NCBI GenBank assembly: GCA_009676745.1
Contig: CP046062.1
Span: 915,501 to 979,500 of the forward strand
Reading direction: 5' to 3'
Source of the DNA: Leuconostoc mesenteroides subsp. mesenteroides
Lineage (GTDB): Bacteria; Bacillota; Bacilli; Lactobacillales; Lactobacillaceae
DNA length: 64,000 nt
Shown here: positions 25,326 through 34,613 of the stretch, piece by piece
How positions within the stretch are numbered: position 1 is the stretch's first letter
Layout of the letters: each line of letters begins with the position of its first letter
Notes under the pieces: model-generated
What the model was told of the DNA's origin: nothing
The model's input: only the letters and a program-made list of their open reading frames with translations
Databases searched by the model: none
Program-made: the position numbers and the translations under genes

Positions 25326-26621
25326 ATGCAGTCTAGAAAAGAAAGACATCAGCACGAAATCAAAAATGCTGAAGCGATTGAGAGAGGCCTCGATCCATTT
25401 GCTAATACAACGAGTAGTGAGGGCGGTGGGCCTAGAAAAAAACGTAGGAAGCCCCATCGTTTGATATTACTTCTGTCACTTTTAGTGATAGTGATAGGTC
25501 TATTTTTTGGTTTGAAAGTATTGTTGACAGATAATACAGCTGCATTAGATCCGAATGATACAACGTTCAAAACCGTGAAAATACCATCCGGATCTACACC
25601 CTCTCAGATGGCAAAAGCATTGCAAAAACAAAATGTTATTAAGAATTCTGATGCTTTTTATAAATATTCATTAAAGCACGGTGCTGAAAATCTTCAAGCA
25701 GGTACCTATAAAATATCACCTTCTCAAACTGTGCAATTGATTTTTAAACAGTTGACACTCGGGCCTAATGCTGGTCCTCAATTAGGTAAAGGATATATTT
25801 TGGTGGCAACCGGTCAAGATCAGGGGACTATCGCCAAAAACATTGCCAATGAAACTAAATTGTCACAAGACAAAGTGAATCAGGCATTTAGTGATAAATC
25901 TATTATTTCTAGTATGAAATCAAAGTATCCGGATTTATTGAAAAATATGTCTTCTAAGAGTAACTTGGCCGATTACGTTTACCCAGCAGCATACGATTTA
26001 AATAAAGTGACAGATATTACTGATTTAATGACAAAATTGTTGGCAACTTCAGACAAACAATTAAAGTCTTATTATAAAGATTTGAACAAAGACGGTATAA
26101 ATAAGCCTGCTGTTATAACATTGATGGCCACTTCTGGTAAAGGTGAATTCGAACACCGTTTGGCTTTTGTCAATAAAATTGCGCCATATGCTCAAACGCT
26201 TAGTAAGAAATATGGTATTTTAGCATCAATATCGATAGCTCAAGCAGCGCATGAGTCGAACTGGGATAACTCAAAACTATCATCTAAATACAATAACTAT
26301 TTTGGTGTTAAAACTCAAGATGAAACACCTGGAAAATCAGTTGTTTTGGAAACGACGGAGTATGTTGATGGGAAACCTGAAATACAAAAAGCACGTTTTG
26401 CTGTGTATAGTGATTGGAAAGATAGCATGAAAGAACATGCTGAAACCTTAGTAAATGGTAATACTTGGAATCCTAATCAGTTCCAAGACGTGTTAGATGC
26501 AAAGAACTATAAGGAAGCTGCTACTGCTCTGTATAAGAATTCATATGCAACCGACATTAATTATCCAAAATTGATTGTAAATCTGATTGAGACATGGAAT
26601 TTACAACGGTTTGACAAATAA
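25326..26621 (+). CDS. MltG-like membrane protein fused to a GH73 glucosaminidase domain
   Basis: Peptidoglycan-cleaving membrane protein of 431 residues. Order: cytosolic basic tail (1-44), one membrane helix (45-66), an MltG/YceG-like region (about 80-285; FKTVKIPSGSTPSQMAKAL, LQAGTYKIS, ADYVYPAAYDL), then a GH73 N-acetylglucosaminidase domain (about 292-431; SISIAQAAHESNW with catalytic Glu310, and NNYFGVK). In true MltG the segment LTLASIVEKE carries the transglycosylase glutamate; here it reads ITLMATSGKGE (264-274), so that glutamate appears lost and GH73 may supply the cutting activity. mltG usually lies next to greA in Firmicutes; greA is two genes away, which suggests this is the rearranged mltG locus. 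Confidence 0.85.
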   Translation: MQSRKERHQHEIKNAEAIERGLDPFANTTSSEGGGPRKKRRKPHRLILLLSLLVIVIGLFFGLKVLLTDNTAALDPNDTTFKTVKIPSGSTPSQMAKALQKQNVIKNSDAFYKYSLKHGAENLQAGTYKISPSQTVQLIFKQLTLGPNAGPQLGKGYILVATGQDQGTIAKNIANETKLSQDKVNQAFSDKSIISSMKSKYPDLLKNMSSKSNLADYVYPAAYDLNKVTDITDLMTKLLATSDKQLKSYYKDLNKDGINKPAVITLMATSGKGEFEHRLAFVNKIAPYAQTLSKKYGILASISIAQAAHESNWDNSKLSSKYNNYFGVKTQDETPGKSVVLETTEYVDGKPEIQKARFAVYSDWKDSMKEHAETLVNGNTWNPNQFQDVLDAKNYKEAATALYKNSYATDINYPKLIVNLIETWNLQRFDK

Positions 26622-26630
26622 AAAAATGTA

Positions 26631-26665
26631 ACCGATCATCTAGATTTTCTGGATGATCGGTTTTT
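26631..26665 (+). terminator. Terminator of the MltG/GH73 gene
   Basis: ACCGATCATC (26631-26640) pairs with GATGATCGGT (26652-26661), then a T-run. Confidence 0.9.
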
Positions 26666-26875
26666 AATATGCAGTATAACTGAGTATGTTGTTAATAACT
26701 ATTTCTTATTTGATTTTAAGAAAAAGTATCAATTTATAAAAATAATCGTATAAATAATTGTATATTACTTAATAAAAGTAAGTGTAAACCTTTAGTAATA
26801 GATATTATCAATAGTATTATAATATAATTTTTTTCATGATTTTTATTCCAAAAGTTTAAGAAATTAACAAGCATT
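26666..26875. other. AT-rich intergenic stretch without recognised gene
   Basis: About 210 bp of very AT-rich sequence before the cre sites of the sugar transporter gene. I see no reading frame, RNA structure or repeat that I can support. Confidence 0.5.
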
Positions 26876-26889
26876 TGAAAACGTTTACA
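26876..26889 (+). promoter_or_regulatory. cre site 1 (CcpA) upstream of sugar transporter
   Basis: TGAAAACGTTTACA matches the consensus TGWAANCGNTNWCA at all positions. It lies just upstream of the -35 box (26907), a position compatible with activation or repression by CcpA. Confidence 0.8.
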
Positions 26890-26906
26890 GAAATTGTAAA
26901 AAAGAC

Positions 26907-26935
26907 TTGTGTAAACGGTTTCACTAATGTAAAAT
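26907..26935 (+). promoter_or_regulatory. Promoter of the GlcU-type transporter gene
   Basis: TTGTGT (26907-26912), 17-nt spacer, TAAAAT (26930-26935). Confidence 0.65.
26910..26923 (+). promoter_or_regulatory. cre site 2 (CcpA) inside the promoter
   Basis: TGTAAACGGTTTCA matches the cre consensus completely and occupies the end of the -35 and the spacer, where binding should block RNA polymerase. Confidence 0.85.
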
Positions 26936-26995
26936 AAACAGTGTTAAAAAATGATGTCTCGCAGAACATCATATGAAAAAGGAGCAATATATAGC

Positions 26996-27961
26996 ATGAG
27001 TTTAGCAATCTTATTGGCCCTAGTGCCTGCACTAGCTTGGGGTTCTGTTGGAATCGTCAACACGAAAATGGGAGGAACAGCAGGGCAACAGACATTAGGT
27101 ATGACCTTTGGTGCTTTGATATTTGGCCTAGCAACAATGTTTTTCTTTGTTATCCCACGTCACATTGAATTAAGTAGTCATATTTGGGTTGTCGGTATTG
27201 CTTCTGGATTAGTCTGGGCAGTGGGAACAGCCGGTCAATTTTTGGCTATCAAAGATTTGGGTGTTTCACTTGCTATTCCATTGTCAACGGCCGGCCAAAT
27301 TGTAGCAAATGCGTTAATGGCTGCGGCTGTCTTAGGTGAATGGAAAACTGCTAAAATGTGGGCAATTGGTGTGATTGCAATCATTACGGTTGTCATTGGA
27401 GCAAGTTTAATTTCCGCGCGTGATAAAGCAAAAAACAGCGCGGGAATTGAAGCGCAAGAAGAGAAAAAAGATTGGACCAAAGGCTTCATCTATCTGATTG
27501 TTTCAACTATCGGATTCATGTTCTACTTTGTTTTACCAAACTTTTTAAATAAAGTTGGTTACATCTCTGATGCTATTAAAGCACGTGGTAATGGTGTCGA
27601 TTATATGACTGCCATTGTGGGACCACAAGCTATCGGTCAAGTTATTGGTGCCTTTCTAATTGTTGCCTTCGTTCTGAAAGAATCAAGTATCATGTTTAAG
27701 TTACCAACTTGGCGCAATATTCTAACAGGTTTAGTTTGGGCTGCTGGTAATATTTTCATGTTCATCTCAGCTGCCAACCCTGATGTTGGTCAAACTATCG
27801 CGACAACATTCTCACAATTAGGTATCATTGTTGGTACTTTTGGTGGTATTTATATATTAGGAGAGAAGAAGTCAAGTTATCAGATGAAATTAATTGTAAT
27901 TGGTACAATATTAGTTGTGATTGGTGCAATTATCATCGGCAATATTTATACTTTCGCATAA
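26996..27961 (+). CDS. GRP-type sugar uptake protein (GlcU/RbsU family)
   Basis: Ten-helix membrane transporter of the glucose/ribose porter family, likely sugar:H+ symport. The 321-residue protein begins LAILLALVPALAWGSVGIVNTKMGG, typical of GlcU/RbsU, and has about ten hydrophobic segments with a charged loop near 145-160. ATG at 26996 is supported by AAAGGAG about 10 nt upstream; the longer frame from 26951 starts within the leader. Two perfect cre sites at its promoter show carbon catabolite control, which favours a sugar used when preferred carbon is absent (ribose as likely as glucose). Substrate not determined. Confidence 0.85.
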   Translation: MSLAILLALVPALAWGSVGIVNTKMGGTAGQQTLGMTFGALIFGLATMFFFVIPRHIELSSHIWVVGIASGLVWAVGTAGQFLAIKDLGVSLAIPLSTAGQIVANALMAAAVLGEWKTAKMWAIGVIAIITVVIGASLISARDKAKNSAGIEAQEEKKDWTKGFIYLIVSTIGFMFYFVLPNFLNKVGYISDAIKARGNGVDYMTAIVGPQAIGQVIGAFLIVAFVLKESSIMFKLPTWRNILTGLVWAAGNIFMFISAANPDVGQTIATTFSQLGIIVGTFGGIYILGEKKSSYQMKLIVIGTILVVIGAIIIGNIYTFA

Positions 27962-27964
27962 TAT

Positions 27965-27996
27965 AAAACGTCTGAACATTATTTCAGACGTTTTTT
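27965..27996 (+). terminator. Terminator of the sugar transporter gene
   Basis: AAAACGTCTGAA (27965-27976) pairs perfectly with TTCAGACGTTTT (27983-27994) around CATTAT. Confidence 0.9.
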
Positions 27997-28005
27997 AATG
28001 TAATA

Positions 28006-28031
28006 AAAAAGCACCTAAGCAGGTGCTTTTT
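28006..28031 (-). terminator. greA terminator
   Basis: AAAAAGCACCT (28006-28016) pairs with AGGTGCTTTTT (28021-28031) around AAGC; the T-run on the minus strand follows the greA stop. Confidence 0.9.
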
Positions 28032-28042
28032 GAATATTGAAA

Positions 28043-28525
28043 TTATTTAGTTACGTTAATTATTTCAACATCAATGCTAATACCATTTGGTAATGGAACG
28101 GCAACAGTCTCTCCGACTTTTTTACCAATTAAGGCATTAGCCATTGGTGACTCGTTGGAAATTTTTCCTGCCAAAGGATCCGCTTCTACAGAACCAACAA
28201 TAACATATGTTTCAGGCTCTTCATCTGGTAATTCTTTGAATGTTACCGTCTTACCTAATGAGACCTCGTCTTTAGCTGTTGCATTAGAATCAATGATTTC
28301 AGCATTATCAATCATGTTTTTTAATGTTTGAATACGACCTTCTACAAAGGCCTGTTCATCTTTAGCTGATTGATATTCTGAGTTTTCTGATAAATCACCG
28401 TATGATCTTGCAATCTGAATACGCTTTGTAATTTCTGGTCGTTGGTTAGCAATAAGATCTTCCAACTCAATTTGAAGCTTGTCACGGCCTTCAGCAGTCA
28501 TTGGATATGTTTTTTCTTCAGACAT
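28043..28525 (-). CDS. greA: Transcription elongation factor GreA
   Basis: Rescues backtracked RNA polymerase by stimulating transcript cleavage. The 160-residue protein has the N-terminal coiled coil with acidic tip ([24 protein letters not shown]), where the DLSENSEY tip residues are intact, and the C-terminal FKBP-like domain ([16 protein letters not shown]). GAAAGGAA precedes the ATG. It is on the opposite strand to the MltG-like gene, unlike the usual mltG-greA order, with a sugar transporter between them. Confidence 0.97.
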   Translation of the reverse strand: MSEEKTYPMTAEGRDKLQIELEDLIANQRPEITKRIQIARSYGDLSENSEYQSAKDEQAFVEGRIQTLKNMIDNAEIIDSNATAKDEVSLGKTVTFKELPDEEPETYVIVGSVEADPLAGKISNESPMANALIGKKVGETVAVPLPNGISIDVEIINVTK

Positions 28526-28580
28526 AAGTGTTTCCTTTCAATTTGCGTTTTTTTTCGCAAAATATAACGGAAAAAGCATA

Positions 28581-31190
28581 TCATGTGTGGATTTTTTTTG
28601 CAATAGATTTTCGATTAATTATTAATAATATCAACAAGGCGAGTAAGCTAATGATCACACCGTAATAGAACAGAGGTGGTGTATAAACAAAAGATATCTT
28701 ATGAAGGCCCGGCTTTGTTTTTACTGCTATAAAATAACTAGCTACTTCGGTCGTTTTGACTATTTTACCGTCAACCTTAACTTGCCAGCCTGGAATTGAC
28801 GGAATAGTTGTCATAATAAGTGGATTTTTTGTTGTTGTTTTGACAGTGCCTTCAATACGTCGCTGTGAGCGTTTGCTTATCTCGAGACTATTCTGTTTCA
28901 AATTAGTTGAATCATTGGCTATTCGCTTATTATCAATGTGATACAGCGTCACATTTGTCAGCGCTAGTGTCTGGGTATCTTTAAGCCTGAGCGTAATAGT
29001 TTGCAGTTTATTTTTGGCATTTGTGGCCAAATTAACAACAACAGTGTGCCGGTAAGTATTGAATTGCGTGATGACCCTACCGTTAATTAATAAATCAAAA
29101 TTTTTAATGTCTAATCCGTTACCAATCGTTAGATAATAACTATCATTTGTTGTGGGTGTAAATTGTAAGTCAAGGCTTGCAGGTTTTGTAGGATTTTGTC
29201 GAGTGATGATTGAACCTGTAATCATACTTGGTGCGATAAGATTATGCCCAATAGACTTTTGAAAATTATCTACATGAACAGTTGAATCGGTTGATCCTGT
29301 TATACCTTGCCAAAGATTACCTTGATTCTGAATGGGATTATTCAAAAGCATTTTGGTGTTCAGTGCACCGGAACTCGCTGCAAATGCGAGTGGTAAAGCA
29401 TTTTTATTTTGATAGATATTTGTGGTTTTGGTGGTGGCCTTAAGTTGATACTGTTTAGTATCAGGACGGAAACCAATTAAATGTTGGCTAGGCTGGCCAG
29501 CATCTTTGTCATCTTTACCGTTTGGCGCAATCAAATATTTCATTCCTAAAAATGCATCAGATAATACGCTACCATTACTATAAACAACATAATTATCACC
29601 TTCTGGTTGACCGAAATTGCCAAAGAAAGTCGGTGTTGTTTTTGGTAGCGCCGAACTAAAATGAGCACCACCGTAGTAATTAAACATCATTGAATCGCCA
29701 CGTGTTCGTTGAAATGTTTGTGCCACGCGGTACCAAGAGTGATCTTTTTTAATTTTTTGATTTGCATCGGAAAGAGCGTGAATGGCATTCTGGTATTCGG
29801 TGTTCGTAAGATATGAAAAATGATTCAGTGTTAGTGCTAAATTGCTACCAAGAGAAATGATAGTGATTAGACTGAGTATCGGTAGCCAAATACGATCGTG
29901 ACTTTTAAAAGTGAATTGGGCTAGTGTTAATAAAGCTAATCCAATAAAAATGGCAATGCTATTACTGTCTATGTAGCTTATCTTTTTGTCGTTAATGAAC
30001 GCATATGCCGTGATGCCTACAATCGCGAAAAATAACAGAACTAGTGTTATTTTGTGAGGTTGCCAGGTTGGTTGCCAACTCATTGCCGCTAAGTAAATAA
30101 CAAAAAAACTAATTAGAAAACTAAACCGGTAAGGATACCAAACTGGATATTGAAAACCATGAAAAAGTAAGGTTAGGGGGGACCATGTTGTTGCCAGGAT
30201 GAGAAAACTTAAAATAACAAACGCACCAATTTTGACACGCCAATGTATGACACGAGTGGTAATAAAGGAAACCAATGTAATTAAAATAAATGCGCTAACA
30301 TAGAAATTGGCTTGACCACTCTGCATCTGTTCAAAATCAAAGCTGCCGGGAATTAGCTTGAGCAATAACTTTAAAGGATTGTTATCGAATTTAAAAGAAA
30401 ATTCGGAATTATATTGTGATTTACCAAGTGTTAATTGGAAGTAGGTTGGTAAAATAAGCCACGCAGACAATGCACCGCCAATAATAGAACCAAGAACAAA
30501 ATGCCATAAAATAATGAGACGACGCTGAATATTAGGCCAAGTGAAGCGCCATAAAAAATAAAGAACAATAAAGATGGCTACCATGAAGCCAATATAATAG
30601 TTTGTGATGATAGTAATAGACAACAAGATGCTATAACGCCACCAGGTTTGACGGTAGAATATTTGTTCAAGTTGATAAATGACAAGGGGCAGCATGACAG
30701 CTGTATCAAGCCACAATAAATTAAGATTATTAGCGACAAACCAACCAGATAAGGCATAATTGATTGCAAAGAGAGTAACATAGTAATTATGCTGTAAATG
30801 CAATTTTTGTAAAAGATAACCCATTGAGAGACCGGCTGCACCAATCTTTAAACAGATAGTCAATAGAATCGCAGCAGGTAAATTAGTGTTTGGCACAAAA
30901 ATAAAAATGAAGTTAAATGGGCTCATCAAATAATAGGCCCATTCGCCCAACATATCTCCACCTAGTGCGTTGGAAAATGAATAAAAAAAACTGGAGGGGT
31001 GATGTAAAATAGTGTACTTGAATGCTGCAAATTGATCAATGTATTGTTGACCTAGATCAACCGTCAGAATAGAATTGGTACCAAAAGGTGCCATTTTTCG
31101 ATAAGCAAAATATACTATTAAAACAAGAAAAGGAATCCAGAAACTAAGTGCAAACGGTGAAATTGTGTATTTTTTTATTTTACTTTTCAT
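28581..31190 (-). CDS. YfhO family membrane protein
   Basis: Large polytopic membrane protein of about 869 residues in the YfhO family, which is linked to glycosylation of teichoic acids and other surface polymers. Around 12-14 membrane segments occupy residues 10-470, with the family sequence DLGQQYIDQF and YSFSNALGGDMLGEWAYYLMSP cut across the first extracellular loop; a long extracytoplasmic domain follows (about 490-840) and one C-terminal helix with a KKIHT tail. I use the ATG at 31190; one at 31202 is possible. A weak TGGTAATAT -10-like sequence overlaps that region and no good ribosome binding site is seen. Confidence 0.82.
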   Translation of the reverse strand: MKSKIKKYTISPFALSFWIPFLVLIVYFAYRKMAPFGTNSILTVDLGQQYIDQFAAFKYTILHHPSSFFYSFSNALGGDMLGEWAYYLMSPFNFIFIFVPNTNLPAAILLTICLKIGAAGLSMGYLLQKLHLQHNYYVTLFAINYALSGWFVANNLNLLWLDTAVMLPLVIYQLEQIFYRQTWWRYSILLSITIITNYYIGFMVAIFIVLYFLWRFTWPNIQRRLIILWHFVLGSIIGGALSAWLILPTYFQLTLGKSQYNSEFSFKFDNNPLKLLLKLIPGSFDFEQMQSGQANFYVSAFILITLVSFITTRVIHWRVKIGAFVILSFLILATTWSPLTLLFHGFQYPVWYPYRFSFLISFFVIYLAAMSWQPTWQPHKITLVLLFFAIVGITAYAFINDKKISYIDSNSIAIFIGLALLTLAQFTFKSHDRIWLPILSLITIISLGSNLALTLNHFSYLTNTEYQNAIHALSDANQKIKKDHSWYRVAQTFQRTRGDSMMFNYYGGAHFSSALPKTTPTFFGNFGQPEGDNYVVYSNGSVLSDAFLGMKYLIAPNGKDDKDAGQPSQHLIGFRPDTKQYQLKATTKTTNIYQNKNALPLAFAASSGALNTKMLLNNPIQNQGNLWQGITGSTDSTVHVDNFQKSIGHNLIAPSMITGSIITRQNPTKPASLDLQFTPTTNDSYYLTIGNGLDIKNFDLLINGRVITQFNTYRHTVVVNLATNAKNKLQTITLRLKDTQTLALTNVTLYHIDNKRIANDSTNLKQNSLEISKRSQRRIEGTVKTTTKNPLIMTTIPSIPGWQVKVDGKIVKTTEVASYFIAVKTKPGLHKISFVYTPPLFYYGVIISLLALLILLIINRKSIAKKIHT

Positions 31191-31235
31191 AAATATTACC
31201 ATACCAAATTTTATTTAAATGGCGAAAAATTAAAA

Positions 31236-31267
31236 CCAGAATCTTCTTCCTTATTAGAAAATTCTGG
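31236..31267 (-). terminator. Terminator of the NAD(P)-binding protein gene
   Basis: CCAGAAT (31236-31242) pairs with ATTCTGG (31261-31267), with an inner TTCT/AGAA helix; the minus strand continues TTTTAATTTTT. It separates this gene from the YfhO gene downstream. Confidence 0.7.
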
Positions 31268-31278
31268 CCAAATTACTG

Positions 31279-31896
31279 TTATTTAGTTGAAGAAATGGCA
31301 ACAGATTCTGTAATATGTTGCTCGGGGTTTAATAATAGCTGAGCAATAAACTCCGCGACGCTTGTTCTAGTGATTGGGCCACCAATAATTTTTTCGTGAG
31401 GATCAATTTGGACATTCAGCTGTTGCATTTTATTATCATCTGTTAATTCATTGGGGCGAATGATTGTATAATCTAATTGAGACTCTTCGATACGTTTAGC
31501 TGCAGCAGCTTGATCACCCATGTAGGTATTTTCATTGTCTGGGGTACCCAAAATATTGCGCCAAATGTCAGCAGTTTCGGTAGGTATCTCATTGTAAATC
31601 CCAATTGTTGCGATCCAAATCAAACGCTTTACGCCAGCAGTATGCATGGCATTAACTAATGCATTAGCGACATTTTTTTGCCGACCTTCAGCGCCAATAT
31701 TGGCATAAACAATATCGATGCCTTTTAGTGCATGAACTAAGTCTTCTTCTTTCGTTGCATCAAGTGATTTGATGGACTTTTCAGGTCGAGCGTGAAGAGA
31801 GGTTAATTTAATTTTTGTATCGGTATTTACCATTATGTCAATCACGATTTTAGCAATTTGACCGTTGGCACCGAGGATTAAAATGTTTTTTGTCAT
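31279..31896 (-). CDS. NAD(P)-binding (NmrA/SDR-like) protein
   Basis: Atypical short-chain dehydrogenase/NmrA-like protein of 205 residues, with the Rossmann motif ILGANGQIAKIV at the start and the YTIIRPNELTDD segment common to this group. No YxxxK catalytic pair is clear, so it may be a redox sensor or isomerase rather than a dehydrogenase. A TGCTAAAAT extended -10 ends 6 nt before the ATG, predicting a leaderless transcript. It has its own terminator. Confidence 0.8.
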   Translation of the reverse strand: MTKNILILGANGQIAKIVIDIMVNTDTKIKLTSLHARPEKSIKSLDATKEEDLVHALKGIDIVYANIGAEGRQKNVANALVNAMHTAGVKRLIWIATIGIYNEIPTETADIWRNILGTPDNENTYMGDQAAAAKRIEESQLDYTIIRPNELTDDNKMQQLNVQIDPHEKIIGGPITRTSVAEFIAQLLLNPEQHITESVAISSTK

Positions 31897-31902
31897 GTCT
31901 TC

Positions 31903-31911
31903 ATTTTAGCA
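31903..31911 (-). promoter_or_regulatory. Extended -10 promoter predicting leaderless mRNA
   Basis: Minus-strand TGCTAAAAT (31911-31903) with 6 nt (GAAGAC) before the ATG at 31896. GAAG could act as a weak ribosome binding site if transcription starts upstream. Confidence 0.5.
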
Positions 31912-32020
31912 CGATTGTTTGTGTTGCGGTAGAATATACTTAGAAAGGGTATAGAAATAAACGTGGTGATAGTTATTAGCTTTTACACACGGTTGGCTAT
32001 ACATAAAACATGGGGTTTAT

Positions 32021-33172
32021 ATGAGTTTAACTTATCAAAAATTATTAGTAGCTGTACCTTTAATTTTACGTGGTGGTAACGTACCGACAATTGTGGGTGA
32101 AGCTGGAATTGGCAAGTCGGCCCTTGTTGCTGAAATAGCTAAAAAATTAGATGCAAAACTTTTTACAACAGTAGTTTCACTATCGGAAAAAGGAGATTTA
32201 GCAATTCCAATTCCACCTTTGAATGAGACAGCATTTTTGCAAACTAAAGATTATGGTCGATTGGCTGATATTAAATTTGGTTATACCCACACTTTGATAC
32301 AGATTATAGAACAAGCTGAAATCGAACCGGATCGAACAATTATTTGGTTTTTAGATGAATTCAACCGAGGGTCACAAGCGGTACAAGGTGAACTAATGAA
32401 TCTCGTTTTACAGCGACAGATCAATGATTTGGTATTGCCTGATAATGTTAAACTCATCCTCGCAGAAAATCCTGATGATTCAATGCGAGGATTTGAGAAT
32501 GCCGAATATGCAGTGCAAACATCTGATGCAGCGATTAAAGATCGAACTACGCGATTGGTTATGGATGTTTCGGTTCGTGATTGGTTGCAATGGGCCGCAT
32601 CTGGAAAAAAGCGGGCACATATACACGAATTGGTTCGCCAATTTATTGCCGAAAATGCCGAATTATTATACCCAAAAAATCGAGACATTGATTTGAACCC
32701 TACACCGCGTGCGTGGCAGCGCGTATCTGATCATTTATTCCAGTTGCAACAATTAACCGATGAGCAGCAGGATGAACTGCTATTTGATATCGTGGCAGGA
32801 GATCTTGGAGACAATTGTGCCACACAATTTGTGACTTTTGTCCAAGAAAAAACAACTAGTTTAACAGCTGAAGATGTCTTTAATTCAGCACCAAGTGGTC
32901 CCAAATTACCACAGACAATACGGGAAAGATTTCAGAATTTTTCAGAAATTCAAAAACTAAACGTGATGAAAACCTTATTATTAACGGCGGATATGAGACT
33001 AGATAATAATGCTGGTCGCTTCAGTGAGTTACTCAATTTGATTGCACCTGATGGGCAGTATGCACTGGTAAAACAAATGACGAGCGCGCCAATTTTGGAT
33101 GATTTATTTGCTTCTGACAACCATTATGCCAACGTGTTGTATCAGCAGATTATGGATATTGCTACACGATGA
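32021..33172 (+). CDS. MoxR-type AAA+ ATPase
   Basis: AAA+ ATPase of 383 residues, probably a chaperone-like activator of the VWA protein encoded next. Walker A GEAGIGKS (26-33), Walker B WFLDEFNR (109-116), sensor-1 region LILAENPD (146-152) and an IKDR arginine-finger-like sequence follow in the usual MoxR order; the C-terminal part is helical and not conserved by eye. MoxR proteins pair with VWA proteins to load metals or remodel complexes. GGGG 5-8 nt before the ATG is the ribosome binding site. First of four overlapping genes. Confidence 0.85.
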   Translation: MSLTYQKLLVAVPLILRGGNVPTIVGEAGIGKSALVAEIAKKLDAKLFTTVVSLSEKGDLAIPIPPLNETAFLQTKDYGRLADIKFGYTHTLIQIIEQAEIEPDRTIIWFLDEFNRGSQAVQGELMNLVLQRQINDLVLPDNVKLILAENPDDSMRGFENAEYAVQTSDAAIKDRTTRLVMDVSVRDWLQWAASGKKRAHIHELVRQFIAENAELLYPKNRDIDLNPTPRAWQRVSDHLFQLQQLTDEQQDELLFDIVAGDLGDNCATQFVTFVQEKTTSLTAEDVFNSAPSGPKLPQTIRERFQNFSEIQKLNVMKTLLLTADMRLDNNAGRFSELLNLIAPDGQYALVKQMTSAPILDDLFASDNHYANVLYQQIMDIATR

Positions 33173-34326
33173 AATTGGAGAATGACAATCTAATTATTGA
33201 TGGTGTTAAAACATTGCTTGATGTATCGCCTCTCTATGGTAATATTGTAATGAATTTAGTCCGAGAGATTAATCCACAGGCTGCTAATGCATTAGCATTA
33301 AAATGGCAAGGACATCACTGGTGTTTAGTAGTTAATCCTAATTTATTAAGGGTACGTTTTACATCACACAACCAGGTTGCTGCTGCTTTAGCTCATGAGG
33401 CTCTTCATGTTATTTGGCAGCATCCGACTCGTTATGCGCTAGAACGAGAGCATAATCAAATGGTTGACGTAGGTACTGACTTAGCGGTCAATCAATATTT
33501 ACCAAGAGATTTGGGCGAATTACCTGGTGCGATATCTTTTCAAAGCATTAATGAACTCTATCACGTTAAATTGCCGCACAATCAGGATTCATCGACCTAC
33601 ATTTCTTTATTGTCAGAAGTTAATCAAAAAAAATCACAGGCAAAAAAGAAGACTTTGCCAAAACATACAGAATGGCAAAGCGCAAGTAATGCAATAGAAG
33701 AAGCTGAATCTGCACTTAAAACTGTGATAAAAAAAGCTAATGACGATACGAAATACGCTGGGCGTGGTAATGTATCGGGTGCGGTTTTGCAAAAAATTAG
33801 TGAGGTTGTTGTACCAAAACGTAACTGGAAAAGTATTTTGCGAGCTAGTATTAGTCAAGTGCCGAATAAAAAGAAAGATTCACGAGCTAGATTTAATCGC
33901 CGACAGGCTTATCGACTTGATCTACCAGGAGAAATTAGTCGTTATGATACGGAAATTGCTGTTTTTATCGATAATTCTGCCTCGATATCTAATTCACAGG
34001 CAAGTATGTTTTTAGCTAATGCAATGCAAATAACAACACAATTTGATATTAATGTGCATTACTTTTCATTTGATACGAAGGTGCATCAAATAAAAAATAT
34101 AAAAAATTGGCAACGCCATGCCGGTGGTGGGACAACTTTCCAAAGCATATTTGATTCATTGCCTGCTTTAAAATTTTCTCCTTTGCAAACACTGGTAGTT
34201 ATTTTTACGGATGGTGATGGCGAAAAGGAGGTGATCCAAACCAAATTTAAACGTGTGTATTGGTTACTACCACCGGGGCAAACCTTAAGCATACCATCAC
34301 CATTTGGAAAGGTTATCACGCTATGA
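33169..34326 (+). CDS. Putative metallopeptidase with C-terminal VWA domain
   Basis: 385-residue cytosolic protein. The N-terminal half carries a zinc-protease motif AHEALHVIWQH (HExxH at 76-80) with a likely third ligand Asp104 in VGTDLAVNQYLP. A Lys/Glu-rich linker (about 150-200) leads to a VWA domain with a complete MIDAS: DNSAS (268-272), GGGTT (319-323) and FTDGDG (346-351). This matches the VWA-like/DUF2201 arrangement that co-occurs with MoxR ATPases. The start overlaps the ATPase stop by 4 nt (ATGA). Its physiological substrate is not known. Confidence 0.85.
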   Translation: MKLENDNLIIDGVKTLLDVSPLYGNIVMNLVREINPQAANALALKWQGHHWCLVVNPNLLRVRFTSHNQVAAALAHEALHVIWQHPTRYALEREHNQMVDVGTDLAVNQYLPRDLGELPGAISFQSINELYHVKLPHNQDSSTYISLLSEVNQKKSQAKKKTLPKHTEWQSASNAIEEAESALKTVIKKANDDTKYAGRGNVSGAVLQKISEVVVPKRNWKSILRASISQVPNKKKDSRARFNRRQAYRLDLPGEISRYDTEIAVFIDNSASISNSQASMFLANAMQITTQFDINVHYFSFDTKVHQIKNIKNWQRHAGGGTTFQSIFDSLPALKFSPLQTLVVIFTDGDGEKEVIQTKFKRVYWLLPPGQTLSIPSPFGKVITL

Positions 34327-34613
34327 AATTAAAACCTCGAGATCTTAAGAGTTTTATTGATAAGGACATGCGTTACAAACGGGCAGAAGCATTATTGAAT
34401 GGCCAGTGGGAATCATTGCTACTAAATGAGCCGTGGGGTATGACGATGATTACACGAGCTGATGTTTCTTTTGCCAAAACATTAAAAGAAGCAAATATTG
34501 TCAAAACAAATGTTGATTTGTCAACGTTTAAGGGCATACAAATATTTATAAGCTACAACAGTCATCGACTAACACCAGATGTTGTTCAACTATTAAAGGA
34601 GCCGTTTTTATGA
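34323..34613 (+). CDS. Unrecognised 96-residue protein of the MoxR/VWA operon
   Basis: I do not recognise this gene. The 96-residue product is basic at its N-terminus (MKLKPRDLKSFIDKDMRYKRAE), predicted soluble, and without cysteines or membrane segments. ATG at 34323 overlaps the VWA gene stop (ATGA), and its own stop overlaps the next gene, so it is translated with them and probably works with the ATPase-VWA pair. The longer frame from 34260 would run within the VWA gene and is not supported. Confidence 0.7.
   Translation: MKLKPRDLKSFIDKDMRYKRAEALLNGQWESLLLNEPWGMTMITRADVSFAKTLKEANIVKTNVDLSTFKGIQIFISYNSHRLTPDVVQLLKEPFL

Noticed and set aside
25349..25570. Antisense frames of 60-135 codons opposite many genes
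   Set aside because: They lack ribosome binding sites and family features, and lie fully opposite well-supported genes.
34260..34322. N-terminal extension of the 96-residue protein
   Set aside because: It lies within the VWA gene. The ATGA overlap at 34323 fits the pattern of the other operon genes.
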